The notes beneath the pieces were generated by a model, which had not been told where the DNA came from, did not search any database, and saw nothing but the letters and a program-made list of their open reading frames with translations. From Haberlea rhodopensis (Eukaryota > Streptophyta > Magnoliopsida > Lamiales > Gesneriaceae): 64,000 nucleotides of DNA. Every line of letters begins with the position of its first letter. Within the stretch, counting starts at the first letter, position 1. Position numbers and translations under genes: made by a program. Where the stretch lies: positions 6,028,582 to 6,092,581 of the forward strand of contig CAJQUN010000007.1 of assembly GCA_907163345.1 (NCBI GenBank), given 5' to 3'. Positions 12,997-24,105 of the stretch are shown in pieces.

Positions 12997-14348
12997 TGTT
13001 GGGATATGCCCTAAGACATATTATTAGATGATTGTTTATGACATACAATGTAATATGATTTTATGAATGGCAATTCATTATTATATATTATTCTTTTAAC
13101 TGTGCAATGTGAATTAATATATATGTTAATGTCCTTAGAATAATATTGTATTATTCTTAAAGATGTCCCTAGTCAAGTATTATCATGAATAGGGATAATG
13201 ATAATTCGTAGAGACTAGTATGTGTTGATTGATGAATTGTTCATTGATATGAGATATCAAATCAACACATGGGTACATGTTAGAGAACGATGTACTGGAC
13301 AGACCCACCATGAGAATGCAACATGGATAGTTATATGATCGTCATATGCAATTCTCATAGTGATAATAATGTATGTAATCCTTACGACTTGTGATCATCA
13401 GAGATCCCAACATAAGGAGTTATGTATCTTGATATCGTCAAACGTTACCTGTAACAGGGTAATCTATAAAGGCGACTATTGGATACACTACGAATTATGT
13501 AGAGGGATGTTGACTGATCGAGATAGGATTTGTCCCTCCTATATAACAGGAGATGTGTTTGGCCCTTGATCAAGTGAGAACTAAAATGCATGGCCATGCT
13601 CGAATGAGTCGATATGAGATATCGAGCTTATTCGTTTATTCTAGTTCTACTTGGGGATCAAGAAATAGAGATTGAATATACGAGTATGACTATTCCATGA
13701 CTCGTGTTCAATCTAAACACAAAGGACAAAGGGATTAAGCTACATGGTTAATATTATCACAAGTTCTAAAGGTTATGTCGAGTCATTGACATTCTTGTAA
13801 TTTGGGTAGCCTCGATGTGTTGCTAGACACCGCTCCTTGCTTGCGACATAAAATGAGATTTTATGTCACTGCCAACATTACAAGATCCTATCGGGTCGCA
13901 CAAAAGATTAAATCGATAAGGGAAATTAAATTCATTGGATGAATTAATTAATTAAGAAGAGTCTTAATTAAGTGATTAAAAGGTTTTAATTAAATCATGG
14001 GTTTGGGCCCATAAGACTTTAAGAAAGTCTTGAACCTTAATTAAAAGCCTTATAATATAAATACATGGTTTTGATTAATTGTTAATCATACTTTTATATC
14101 AAAGCTTGATATCAAAACCTAGCCACACAAGAGCTCCACTCGGCCGCTTCTTCCTTCACCCCTCACGGCCGCCGTCGGTTGTAGTTAGGGTTTTGGTTGG
14201 CCGTCGTCGATCGGTTTTGAACCGGGAGTTCAGTTTTGGTTCAAGAATAAGCCTAGCAACTTATTCTTGAACATCCTTTTTCGATTTGATCGTGTGGATA
14301 CCGTTGAGGCAAGACCTTTGAGGTGTTGCTCGTGACTCGGGATCGTTG

Positions 14349-14356
14349 GACGTATT
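14349..14356. repeat. Target site duplication of H4, GACGTATT
   Basis: The 8-bp GACGTATT at 14,349-14,356 recurs at 17,520-17,527. Eight bases is the hallmark length for hAT transposition. Confidence 0.95.
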
Positions 14357-14496
14357 TAGGGCTGCTTACCGGTCCGGAACCGGCCGGTTCCGGACCCGTT
14401 ATGGGCGGAACCGGTCCGGTCCGTTAAGGAACCGGATCGAACCGGTTCCGGTTTGGTTCGGATCCTTAACGGATTTTCGTATTTTTTTTTTTTTTT

Positions 14497-14600
14497 TTTA
14501 AATGAGGCGTAGCTACGCCCCATTCAGGCGTAGCTACGCCTAAGCTACGGGTTTTTTTTTAAGAGGCGTAACTACGCCTCCAAAGTGGCCTCATTTAAAA
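14497..14600. repeat. Nested inverted repeats near the H4 left end
   Basis: TTTAAATGAGGC (14,497-14,508) pairs with GCCTCATTTAAA (14,588-14,599). Between them are three copies of the self-complementary GGCGTAGCTACGCC motif or a one-base variant, with T-runs. The segment could fold into a cruciform or hairpin. Confidence 0.8.
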
Positions 14601-14769
14601 AAAAAAAAAAAAAATCTAAATAAAGTGGTAATTTTTAAAGGGTTTAGAAATTTAACAATTTTTATGGGTTATTTAAACATGTCTATGTGTTTAAATACTT
14701 CTAGCATACAAATAATTGTAAAGACATGACAATTGAAAATCTAAATAAAAAAATATTACAATTTAGTAC

Positions 14770-17001
14770 TTAGCAGTCTTCATAATTGATAAGTATTGTT
14801 TTGGCTATCTCTTCTTCTTGCTCGTCATAATGATTTACGAATTCGTCAACCGTCCCATCTCTTCTATTTTTGCATTCTGCTTCAAACCAATCTTTAAGTA
14901 ACGTGAGCATGCATAACGAATCAGCTGATAGACTACTTCTGTAGTCTCCAATAATACGGCCGCATGTTGAGAATGCCGATTCAGAAGCGACGCTTGAAGC
15001 TTGTACAGCATACACGTCTCTAGCCATTTTGGCTAAGATAGAGAATTGTGCTGCATTGGACTTCCACCATTGTAAGACGTCGAAGTTGTCTTCGGTTAGA
15101 AATTGATAATTCAGATAAATTTGCAACTCAGTCGACGTGCTAGTAGAAGGTCCTTTTCCCTTAAGTTTTTTCCTGCCCAGCAGTCTAAGCAAATTGATGC
15201 CCCCACCTTTAGATTGAGCTTGGGGTTGTTCTTCAACAGGCCTTTGTTGCGATGATTCACTTGCCTGTTGATTATAATACAATTGAAACATATTTTGGAG
15301 AGATTGCATTGTAGACGTCTTTTGATCGTCAACAACCTTCCCCAAAAATTTAGCATAATATTCAAAAAATATCTCAAATGAAGTTAAACATTGACTAGGA
15401 TCTAGCAATGTTGCGATGCAGTGCACGGGTGGGATTTGTTCCCAATACTTTATAAATTTAGTTTCCATTGCAATAACAAAAGCATGCAAGTCATAGTCAT
15501 CTCTAAATTCTATAAATTTATCAAACATGTTAAATACTAAAGGAAGAAAATAAACGGAAGTTGGATAAGTAACCAGAGAAACGTCCCGTCGCTTCTTTGA
15601 AAGTACCTAACAATGATACACAATTTTCAACAAATTCCCAATCCTCATCAGTCAAATAAATACTTTCATCGCTATCAGGCATTTGATATGAATTATAAAA
15701 TGGAGTTAAAATATCTTTGTAAGGTAACATAGCATGCAACAAATTGTACAACGAATTCCACCTAGTTTCTATTGGTGATGGAAAAAGAAGATGCTTTAAA
15801 CCATTAGATAAACATAATTGTTTCCAATCACGCTTAACACGGCTCGTGCGTAACCATTTAGCGCAGTATTTCATTTTGTCAATACATGCTGAGTGATTGT
15901 CCTCATAACCAACTTTAACAGCCAAATTAATCACATGACATCACATCTAACATGAAAAAAAATACCATCAAACATTGGTTTAAGATAGGTCTTTAAATCA
16001 CGCATCGCAGCATTGTTATTCGCAACATTGTCTAATGTGATTGAAAATACCTTATCCTGAATTCCATAATGTCTACAAGTGTTGAATACATATTTAGCAA
16101 TTACATAACCAGTATGTGCACAATCTAACTCATCTAAAGACAAAATCCGTTTTTGCATACACCAATTATCATCAATCCAATGACAAGTGACAACAAGATA
16201 TGAATCTGAATTTACATTTGTCCAAATATCGGTTGTTAAGCTAACCCTACAAGGCAAACTAGAAAGATGTTGAAACAATGTATTTCTATATTCAACAAAT
16301 ACGTCCATACAATTTCTTTTTAGTGTGTGCCTGGATATATGTTTAAACATGGGTTGTATAGACGAAGCAAATTCAATAAAACCAGCACGTTCAGCTTGTA
16401 TAAAAGGTAGTTCACATCTGATCACATATCTAACAAGTGACCTACGATTAATTTCAGCAGTTAAAATAAAATTCGTGCCAGTAAGAATATTAATTTGTGC
16501 TTGTGTTGCTTCTCGACTTAATGGTTGTAATGTTGTCTCATCAAAATTATGTTTTTTTACTAAGTATTTTTTAAATGTTCCGGTGCCTCCACTGGAACCA
16601 CCGGCTTTATATGAATACTGGATCTTACATAATTTACATATTGCAACAGATTCATTAGTACCTTCTTTTTGACCGAGTTCAAAGTGATCCCATATCTTAC
16701 TTCTTTTGGCACGAGTAGGTAGTCTACTTGCTGCTGTAGTGGCTCCGGATGACTCCACATGTTGTCTTTCTTGGGCTTGGGCAGCAACAGGTTCGGCAGG
16801 TTGTTGGGGTTGTTGTGGTTCGACATTCATAGAAAAACCACCAACATCGAGGTCAGCAAAAAAATCATAACTTTCATTTAACTCAGGAATTGGCACAGGC
16901 AAATTCATTGCAGAAGATGAACTCAGTGATAGACGACCCGGAACGAGACCCCGACTACGACCCCGGCTACGACCAGCACCACTGCTAGATGAAGATGCCA
17001 T
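14770..17001 (-). pseudogene. H4 hAT transposase (BED finger + hAT dimerisation domain), two frame changes
   Basis: The reading region starts at 17,001 with a Ser/Arg-rich N-terminus, then a BED-type zinc finger (CKLC, then a KKH pair, about residues 120-150), then the RNase-H-like transposase core (TTDIWTN, about residue 250). Around 15,940 the frame shifts just before the region continuing INLAVKVG. Around 15,550 it shifts again before MFDKFIEF. The last segment (15,528-14,770) carries the C-terminal hAT dimerisation domain (ASSVASESAFSTCGRI, then a SLSADS...LLKDWF pattern). Total coding length of about 740 codons is normal for a plant hAT transposase. Only the two small indels prevent a full frame. 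They may be real or assembly errors. Confidence 0.92.
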
Positions 17002-17169
17002 TATGATATAAGACTATAAGTAAATTGTAAATAGCACAATTGAGAGAAAAATATAAGAGTGAAGTAATTTTCGTTACAAGAATTGTTATGAAACAATACA
17101 CAACACAACATCCCCTATTTATAGTTTTTTTTTTTTATTAAAAATTTTAAAAAAAAATAAAAATAAAAA

Positions 17170-17222
17170 GTTAACGTTGGCAACGGCTCTTCCAACGGCT
17201 AAGAGCCGTTGCCAACGTTAAC
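17170..17222. repeat. Perfect 22-bp stem-loop in H4
   Basis: GTTAACGTTGGCAACGGCTC plus TT (17,170-17,191) is exactly complementary to 17,201-17,222, with a 9-base loop. A second, weaker AACGTT-rich palindrome follows to about 17,260. It lies between the transposase start and the right subterminal repeats. Confidence 0.9.
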
Positions 17223-17671
17223 ATTGTTAACGTTGAAGGCAACGTTAACGTTGCCTTCTTCAATTTTTATTTTTTATTTATTTATTTATTTATTTTTAAA
17301 AAATCTACCGGTTCCGGTTTCGGAACCGGAACCGGAACCGGACCGGTAGGACCGGAACCGACGGTCCTACCGGTTTGGTTCTTAGGGACCGCCCCGGACC
17401 GGTTTCTAACCGGTTCCGGGGCGAACCGGAACCGTTAAGTCCGGTTCCGGTTTCGGACCGAACTTAACGGTCCGAATCCGGGCCGGGTCCGGTTTGACCC
17501 GGCCCGGTAAGCAGCCCTAGACGTATTGCACCGTGGAATCTGCTCAAACACGCTACAAGGGTGAGACTTTTGTAAACCTTTATCCGATATGAAATCCTAT
17601 GTATAGATCCATTGTTCTAGTAATCCATAAATTTTATTCCGCTGCGTTGTATGCTCTAAGGATTACTAACA

Positions 17672-19224
17672 GTATCATCCTCATCCGGGATCCCCTGTAT
17701 TGTCCCTGTTCTCAAAATAACCAAACCATTAAATTCTCAAAAGCCAGTTGATCATCTCATTGATCAACTAAAACCAATTCTATTATACCAGTTTCACAAT
17801 CAAATATGGATAAATCGTCAAATAGAGTACCATAGATATCACATATATCTAGCCATTGATTCCATAGTTTCATTTCATAGCTCTACAATAGCGGCATTTT
17901 AACCCCACGCACGCTCAACAATAGCGGCGTTATAACCGATGGTCGCTCAATGGCGATAACATCCCCATCATTGCTCGCTCGAAAGCGGCGCCATATGATT
18001 CCCAATGTATGTCCATTTATCGCAATTACCATATACCATGCATTTCACTATCCATTTATAGCAAGTACCATATACCATGCATTTCACTATCCATCTATTG
18101 AAAGTAACACACACCATACATTCCACAATTGCAATATTATAATAGGTTATGCTCGTACGTTATATGTACCTTATAATTCCGTAGTCTGAATCAAACATTG
18201 CCTTAGTCCCGTGACCCGATTAATTATGTGCTAACACACGAAAATAACTCACAATCATTTATGAGCACACAACACATACCCAAGCATGAATCAAACTCCC
18301 AAATACATCATCAATGGACCCATACAATCTCCTAAAAAATATAAGGAGATTTTTTTTTTTTTTAAAAGTTACTGTTCATCCCTACCGATCGATCGGTGAC
18401 ATCTACCGATCGATCGGTAGAACCCAGATTTTTCATTTTTGGCTACGGCATTCGACCGATCGATCGGTAACTCCTACCGATCGATCGGTAGAACCCTGAA
18501 ACTCGAAAATCACCATTTTAGCACCTCAAAACCTTTCCCAAACTCATACCAACAATTACCAACAACCACAACACTTCATAAACTTCATTAAAACCCATAA
18601 AACACTAAAAACATAACTTTGGATTTTTACCAAAAATCTCCAATTTCCAAATCCAACATAATTCTTAACCAAAATCCACAATACTACTATCAAATCGAAG
18701 ACAATGATGAGGGGAAGATGAATACCTTATTATCATCGAGAAATCCGGCCCACGAGCTACGCTTCTAGCCATTTCTTCAAGAGAAGAGAGGGGGGTTTGG
18801 GGGAAAAGGGGTGGGAGGCGAGGAGAGAGGGGAGAGAAGAGGAGGGAGGATATTTCGCGTAATGACGAAACATCGAGTCCACTTGGTATATATAGTACCA
18901 AAACTCCAAAATACCAATACCTCCACAATTACATCATGATTCATTAAAAATCATCTGTTTTCAAAAACCATCTCTCCAACTCTATTTCCATTAACAGCCC
19001 CAGTACAAAGTACTGCGGACTCCAAATCCCACCATGGTCCAAATTCCAAGGTTATCACCACGATGAGAATACAATCTCATCCCTTGGATCCAATGACTCC
19101 AAAAAACAGGATTTAAAATCCCCGGGAGTTCCAAAACCACAATTAATACACAATTGCCACAAATAAAATCCATTAAGGATTATTACCACACCGGGATTAA
19201 CACTAAAATTTCCCGGGTATCACA
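17672..19224 (-). repeat. L2 5' LTR, second segment
   Basis: It continues the 5' LTR after S3, starting at the second GTATC, and ends CCCGGGTATCACA. It aligns closely with 6,590-8,151. GATC dyads lie at 18,384-18,489. Here all four units are perfect, whereas the left LTR has one damaged unit. Confidence 0.9.
18384..18489. repeat. GATC dyad cluster in L2 5' LTR (4 perfect units)
   Basis: ACCGATCGATCGGT occurs at 18,384, 18,405, 18,455 and 18,476. The spacings are the same as in the partner LTR. Confidence 0.9.
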
Positions 19225-19539
19225 ATTGAAGTAGACAGTTCTTTGTCCTATGTTGAACAATCTGTCAAGATTTTGAATAGGAAGGAGAAAGTGCTACGAA
19301 ATAAAACCATTCCATTGGTTTTGGTGCAATGGAGTCTTCATGGTACAGAAGAGTCGACATGGGAATTATAGGCCAAAATGAGACAAGAATGGTCACATCT
19401 ATTTGAAATACTCTTTTGTATTCCATACCTTGTACTTATGATTATCCGATGTATCTGTAATCGAATGGAAATAATCTAAGTTTGAATAAATTCGCATCTT
19501 TCTGATTTCGAGGACGAAATCTTCTAAGAGGGGAAGAAG
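19225..19539 (+). pseudogene. G1 pol C-terminal (chromodomain-like) tail and polypurine tract
   Basis: This resumes the G1 coding frame after L2. The short chromodomain-like tail, with the VQWSLHGTEESTWE pattern near 19,330, ends a Tekay/Del-type integrase. A TAG interrupts just after this motif, where related elements read through. The untranslated end carries GAGGACGAAATCTTC and the purine tract AAGAGGGGAAGAA immediately before the 3' LTR. G3 has the same arrangement at 52,971-52,995. Confidence 0.85.
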
Positions 19540-22371
19540 TGTAAGGCCCCGTTACTAATTAAATATGTTTAACCTCGAGTTAGTAAACCCGGTGATTAAA
19601 AGCGAAGAATTCGAATCGAGGTGTTCCAGGTCACAACACTTTATCTTTAACATAATTAATATACATCAAAATTACACCAAATGGTATATAATTTTCAGCC
19701 ATGCAACTACATTAAAAAATGATAAAACACCATCTTGGGACACATGGACATAGTGGGTAAGAAATTGATTAAATATCCCATCAAGTCACCTAGTTCCCAT
19801 CGCCTACACTCCTTTATCAATGCATGGGGTTGCCTTTTTTTTTTTATCAATCTGTTTTCCCTTCATCTCTCTCATCCCAACAAGCTTCTCCTCTTTCCTC
19901 CCCCCTCCATAAAAATCGAAAACACCATCCCTTTTCCTCCATCAAAAACTTGCTCAAATCTTGCATACAAGCTTGGAATTGGATAGGAATTAAGAAGAGC
20001 TTCAAGGAATTGGGAATAATTGAAAGCTTTGGAGGTATATCATCACCTCTATGTATTTAACTTAGAATGTATACTGTTTGGGTCGATATTTAGAGATTTG
20101 TTATGAAATAAGAAGTGAAACGAATGCTGTCATAAGTTTCAGCAGAAACTATGGTTGCATGCAGTAGATTGTTCTGTATTTTCGATTTCCTTAACATCTG
20201 AATCTGACTTTGAGCCTCAAATAAAGTTGTACATATATGTGTTGTCGTCCTTTGGTTAAAATTTGAGACCATTTGAACTTGAAATGAGTGAGATATACTC
20301 ATTTTACTAAGAGGCGCCAGATTCGACTCTGCATGTGCTGAAAATGCACATGCAGTGTAGAATTTTGAACTTTTGACAAACCTAATGTTCGATTTTGATG
20401 TCAGTCTTCAAATGAAAATTGTAGCTTTGAATTCTCTTGAATTTTAAAAAAAAAGATGACTCAATTCGGACTTATTTCCGAGTAGTAATGAATTTTATAC
20501 TTTAAATGCACAATCTATGTCCTACATGTGGACGAAAATCCCATGCAGTGTGTTCTCCGAGTTCCTGAGCATTTTTGGCTAGGAATTCCGGAAAATGTCC
20601 AGAAATAAGTATTTTAGTACTTTGAGTTGGCTGTCATTTTCCACTGAAATCACCCAATTTGAAGTTAAAAGGAAAACGATATGGCGATTTTACTAAACCT
20701 GCTCGAGCTGGAAAACAGAATTTCAAAAGCTACGTTTTTAGTGTTTTTACTACCTTTAAATGGAGGAATTAGCTAGACATCATTAGATATGAAAATGAAG
20801 TACTTTGAGTTTTTGAACTTTGAGAAGTGGATTTGGGTCATTTGGACATCATATGAATTTATTATGAATTTTGAACAAAACCTTGTCAGTCTGAATTTTA
20901 AAGGAAAATCACTGGAATCACCCAATTTGAAGTTACATTGAAAACGATATGGCGATTTTACTAAAACTGCTCGAGCTGGAAAACAGAATTTCAAAAGCTA
21001 CGTTTTTAGTGTTTTTACTACCTTTAAATGGAGGAATTAGTTCGACATCATTAGATAAGAAAATGAATTCCTTTGAGTTTTTGAACTTTGAGAACTGGAT
21101 TTGGGTCATTTGGACATCATATGAATTTATTATGAATTTTGAACGAAAACTGGTCAGTCTGAATTTTGAAGTAAAATCAGTAGGAACCATCCTTAAGACT
21201 TGTTGTAGCTATTGTGCCTACTTAAGCACTTAGTGATAATTTTTAGTATATATGACCAGGTTAATAGTTGATCTGAGAAGTCTCGGTAGATTAGCTTGGG
21301 TCGAGGTACGTTGAAATGAGTTGTATCACGACGTCTGACGAAGACGTGTAATGATGCTATTGTATGATCTTATATGTCATTATTTGATTGATATGATTTA
21401 ATTGTCACTAAATGATTCTTGTGTGATAAATTGAGATGCATAGAATTTCATGATATGTGAATTACATGATATGTATATATTTTTTATATGAGATTTCATG
21501 ACATGTTGAGTTGCATATGTCATATGATGCATAAATAAATTCATGGGCATATCATATTGATTCATCCAATCCTTTGATATCATTGTTGATGATTGAGTTG
21601 ATTTACTCTGAGTGTCGGGGACGACGAGCACGTCGATGACAGGCAGTATAGGTAGCGGCTGTAGTCACGTGCATGTCACCGGACCTAGACACGAGGGATG
21701 GACGAACACAACACATAGGATGAGTCTCGTAGCGCAATGTGCGTGTGTTGTCACCCTCTGCTCGAGCTTACATTATTTGATGATACCTTCCTTTAGACTC
21801 CGATTTGGTATCTTGATATTCGATTCCTTGTTCCCATTCACAAATCACATTCATACATGGTATGCATTGCATGATACTTTGTCATCTGACATGATTTATT
21901 TATTTCTCGTACTGGGGTACTGAACCCCTTTGTGGGGCTGTCATGTCTTTTGTTGTTCAGACATGACATGCTTTACAGGAGGACACGGTGACGATGCTTA
22001 CAACGATGGATCGAGAGATAACCGAGCTCCATGATGAGCGAGCTCAGGTTATGTATGGTTTCTTATTCCCAATAATAATATATGACTTTTAAACAAAATA
22101 AATTTACCGGGGTATGTCCCGTGTATGTTGTACTTGTGATATGATATTTTCGAGACTATGTGATAATGCTGGTTAATGTTTGCTTTATTATTTACAAATG
22201 AAAGGCCTAAATCGAAATATATATATATATTGATATCAATATATATGTATCACTTAAAAGCGAAATTTTTTTAGGGCCATTTAACAAGACATTTGAAATA
22301 AATCTTCCGCTGTTTACGCAAATTAATCATTATGTGTTAATTAAACACCACATTAGGATCGGGCCCTCACA
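19540..22371 (+). repeat. G1 3' LTR, with an internal tandem duplication
   Basis: It starts TGTAAGGCCCC and ends GGGCCCTCACA. Relative to the 5' LTR it carries a direct repeat of about 265 bp: the block starting GAAATCACCCAATTTGAAG near 20,645 recurs at about 20,913. The two copies differ at scattered sites. The rest of the LTR matches the 5' copy closely. Confidence 0.92.
20645..21180 (+). repeat. Tandem duplication of about 265 bp inside G1 3' LTR
   Basis: Both copies contain ACGATATGGCGATTTTACTA and CTACCTTTAAATGGAGGAAT. The 5' LTR has one copy, at about 2,550-2,820. The copies are diverged from each other, so the duplication is not brand new. Confidence 0.88.
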
Positions 22372-22376
22372 GATTC

Positions 22377-23028
22377 CTTGTACCTGACATGCATTGCATT
22401 ACATTGCATTGCATCATCTATCAGATTTAGATACATTTGTATTTACTTGATAGTTTCATATTGGGCTTAGGCTCACCCCCTAGGGGGTTGTTGTTGTCTT
22501 TATGTGTGGGCAATAACAAGTATTACAGGTGACCAGGATCCCAAAGAGGAAATGCTCACTGGAAGTTTTACCTGAGGTTGTTTTCTTTTGTCTATCCCAG
22601 TCATAGGATAGTTAAGTATACAACGGTGTGCCCTGGATAGTATAACTATGTAAATGGAGTTTATTTCCGTCCAATCTTGATTATTTGTGAATATTTGATG
22701 TTTCTTTACTGCTGATAGTATTATGTAAATATTTTGAGTATGAAATGTGTGCTGAAGACTTATTGTGCATGCTTATGTTATGATGTAAATCTTTTTAGTA
22801 TGGATTATGTGCTGAGTGTATGATGCATGCTATGATATTATGTATTTACTTGCTGCACTGGTATGACTATTGTGCTTTTCATTTTTTTTGGTATGTCCCT
22901 CGTGCGGGGAGGTCATGCCGAAATTTTTAGAGCCACTTGTTGGCAGGACTTTTAAATAATCTTCCGCTGTTTACAAATAAATAATCATTGTACAATAATT
23001 AAACACTTGATTAATAATGGATCTTCAA
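22377..23028 (+). repeat. Family A LTR, right part
   Basis: This is the continuation of 1-1,430. It has the CACCCCCTAGGGGGTTG block, ATCTTCCGCTGTTTAC near 22,960, and TAATTAAACAC before the presumed end near 23,028. All are shared with the LTR ends of G1 (about 22,300-22,371) and of the copy at 57,393-58,036. The exact 3' end is uncertain. Confidence 0.6.
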
Positions 23029-23146
23029 AGTATTTCACAAATTTTAATATTTTGATATTTTAGCCGAACATGTTCAATGGGAATGTACATTCTCATTCCA
23101 ATGGCATGCCAAGCTTGGGCAGTGGCGGCCCACCCCCTAGCTCTGC

Positions 23147-23151
<5 letters not shown>

Positions 23152-23199
<48 letters not shown>
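23152..23199. repeat. (TA)n microsatellite
   Basis: About 24 consecutive TA units. It lies in the flank beyond the 3' end of the TM9SF gene. Confidence 0.97.
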
Positions 23200-23201
<2 letters not shown>

Positions 23202-23590
23202 GTATATATAGTAATTGTCTATAACTACATGTATATGTATGTATAGAAATATATTCCAAGACCACCCTAAACTCACAATCTAGCTCCCAATGTGCTTGAG
23301 CATATGAAATGAGTTGCGAATTCATTCCATTCCCACCTCATTCCCTCGTACTAAGCATGTTTCATATCTTAGGAAACTATTTTTTATGTTATTTGATTTC
23401 GTTTGAAACACGATTATTGTTTTTTCCAAATTCCGTTTGTCCTTTCCTTAGGTTAGTTTCTATCGCATATTTATTTTGATTTTAAGCATAAGTTATCATT
23501 CTATATGTATCACACTTTAATTCCACATTCAAGCAAAATAACATATATATCATTTCCCACCAAAAATTTCAACTAACTTCTTTAATTTGA

Positions 23591-23629
<39 letters not shown>

Positions 23630-23632
23630 TAC
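23591..23632. repeat. (TTA)n then (TA)n microsatellite
   Basis: An ATT/TTA run of about ten units is followed by a short TA run, in a strongly AT-rich stretch (23,580-24,000). No gene is seen between 23,029 and 24,105; part of it may be the TM9SF 3' UTR. Confidence 0.95.
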
Positions 23633-24105
23633 TATTATTTATTTATTAATTAATAATATTATTATATATATATTATATTTTTAAATATTGTTAATATTTT
23701 TATATTATATATATAATAATAGTGAGCGTATTTTAGTCATTATATCAAACTATAAAATTAATTCACAACCTTATACTCCAATCAAACACCATAACTTACA
23801 ACACTATTATTTTAAACTATCTCATAATTTTAATCATTATCCTTACCTTGTCTTTACCTTATCACTCACTCCAAACGGTACCTCAGAAAATACAAACAAG
23901 AGTATATATAGCAAAATAAGAGTATATTAAAGTATATTTTATAATTTATATAGTACAAATACATTTCATATTTCTAAATAAATCATATATCGTTAATCAA
24001 GATGGAAAGTTTGGAATACTCAATTGGTCTTGTACTGTTTCGCAAGTTGTGTTAGACTCTTGTCATCTTTAAAGATCCGCCTAAAGCATGATGTAAGGAT
24101 GAAGC

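Larger units (their letters stand above)
14357..17519 (-). mobile_element. H4: hAT-superfamily DNA transposon
   Basis: Its 16-bp terminal inverted repeats are perfect: TAGGGCTGCTTACCGG on the left and its exact complement on the right. They sit inside an 8-bp target duplication. Both subterminal regions are packed with short GGTTCCGG/CCGGTCC-type repeats (14,370-14,475 and 17,305-17,505), the usual binding-site pattern of hAT elements. One minus-strand transposase reading region fills the centre. At about 3.16 kb it is the size of an autonomous element, but two frame changes in the transposase make it probably inactive. Confidence 0.95.
12997..17671 (+). mobile_element. S3: solo LTR (probable copia), carrying a hAT insertion
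   Basis: It starts TGTTGGGATATGCC and ends GGATTACTAACA, with 5-bp duplication GTATC. After subtracting H4 and one copy of its target, about 1.5 kb remains with no coding sequence, primer-binding site or second LTR. This is what remains after LTR-LTR recombination removes an element. A plausible TATA box (ATAATATAAATACATGG) near 14,050 suggests plus orientation. The start resembles LTRs common in plant copia elements, but superfamily cannot be proved without the internal region. Confidence 0.85.
5933..19224 (-). mobile_element. L2: minus-strand LTR element without recognisable genes (LARD-like)
   Basis: Two LTRs of about 2.2 kb bound it, with 5-bp duplication ATTGA. Orientation is clear: on the minus strand the right LTR is followed by TTAGTGGTATCAGAGC, a tRNA-iMet primer-binding site, and the left LTR is preceded by a purine tract (plus strand ATTATCCCCCACTAA). 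The internal region of about 4.2 kb shows no gag, protease, RT, RNase H or integrase motif on either strand that I can find. That fits a large retrotransposon derivative mobilised in trans, probably by a gypsy relative, since the primer site and end sequences match that superfamily. Its 5' LTR is split by S3 and H4. Confidence 0.85.
1431..22371 (+). mobile_element. G1: Ty3/gypsy chromovirus (Tekay/Del-like), internally deleted, with nested insertions
   Basis: The element is bounded by LTRs that start TGTAAGGCCCC and end GGGCCCTCACA (the end is lost in the 5' copy), and by a 5-bp duplication GATTC. The internal region keeps only the end of reverse transcriptase, RNase H, integrase and a chromodomain-like tail. 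The primer-binding site, gag, protease and most of RT are missing, because the 5' LTR runs almost straight into RT. L2 sits inside the coding region (5,933-19,224). A polypurine tract (AAGAGGGGAAGAA) precedes the 3' LTR. Removing L2 leaves an element of about 7.6 kb. It cannot be autonomous. Confidence 0.92.
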
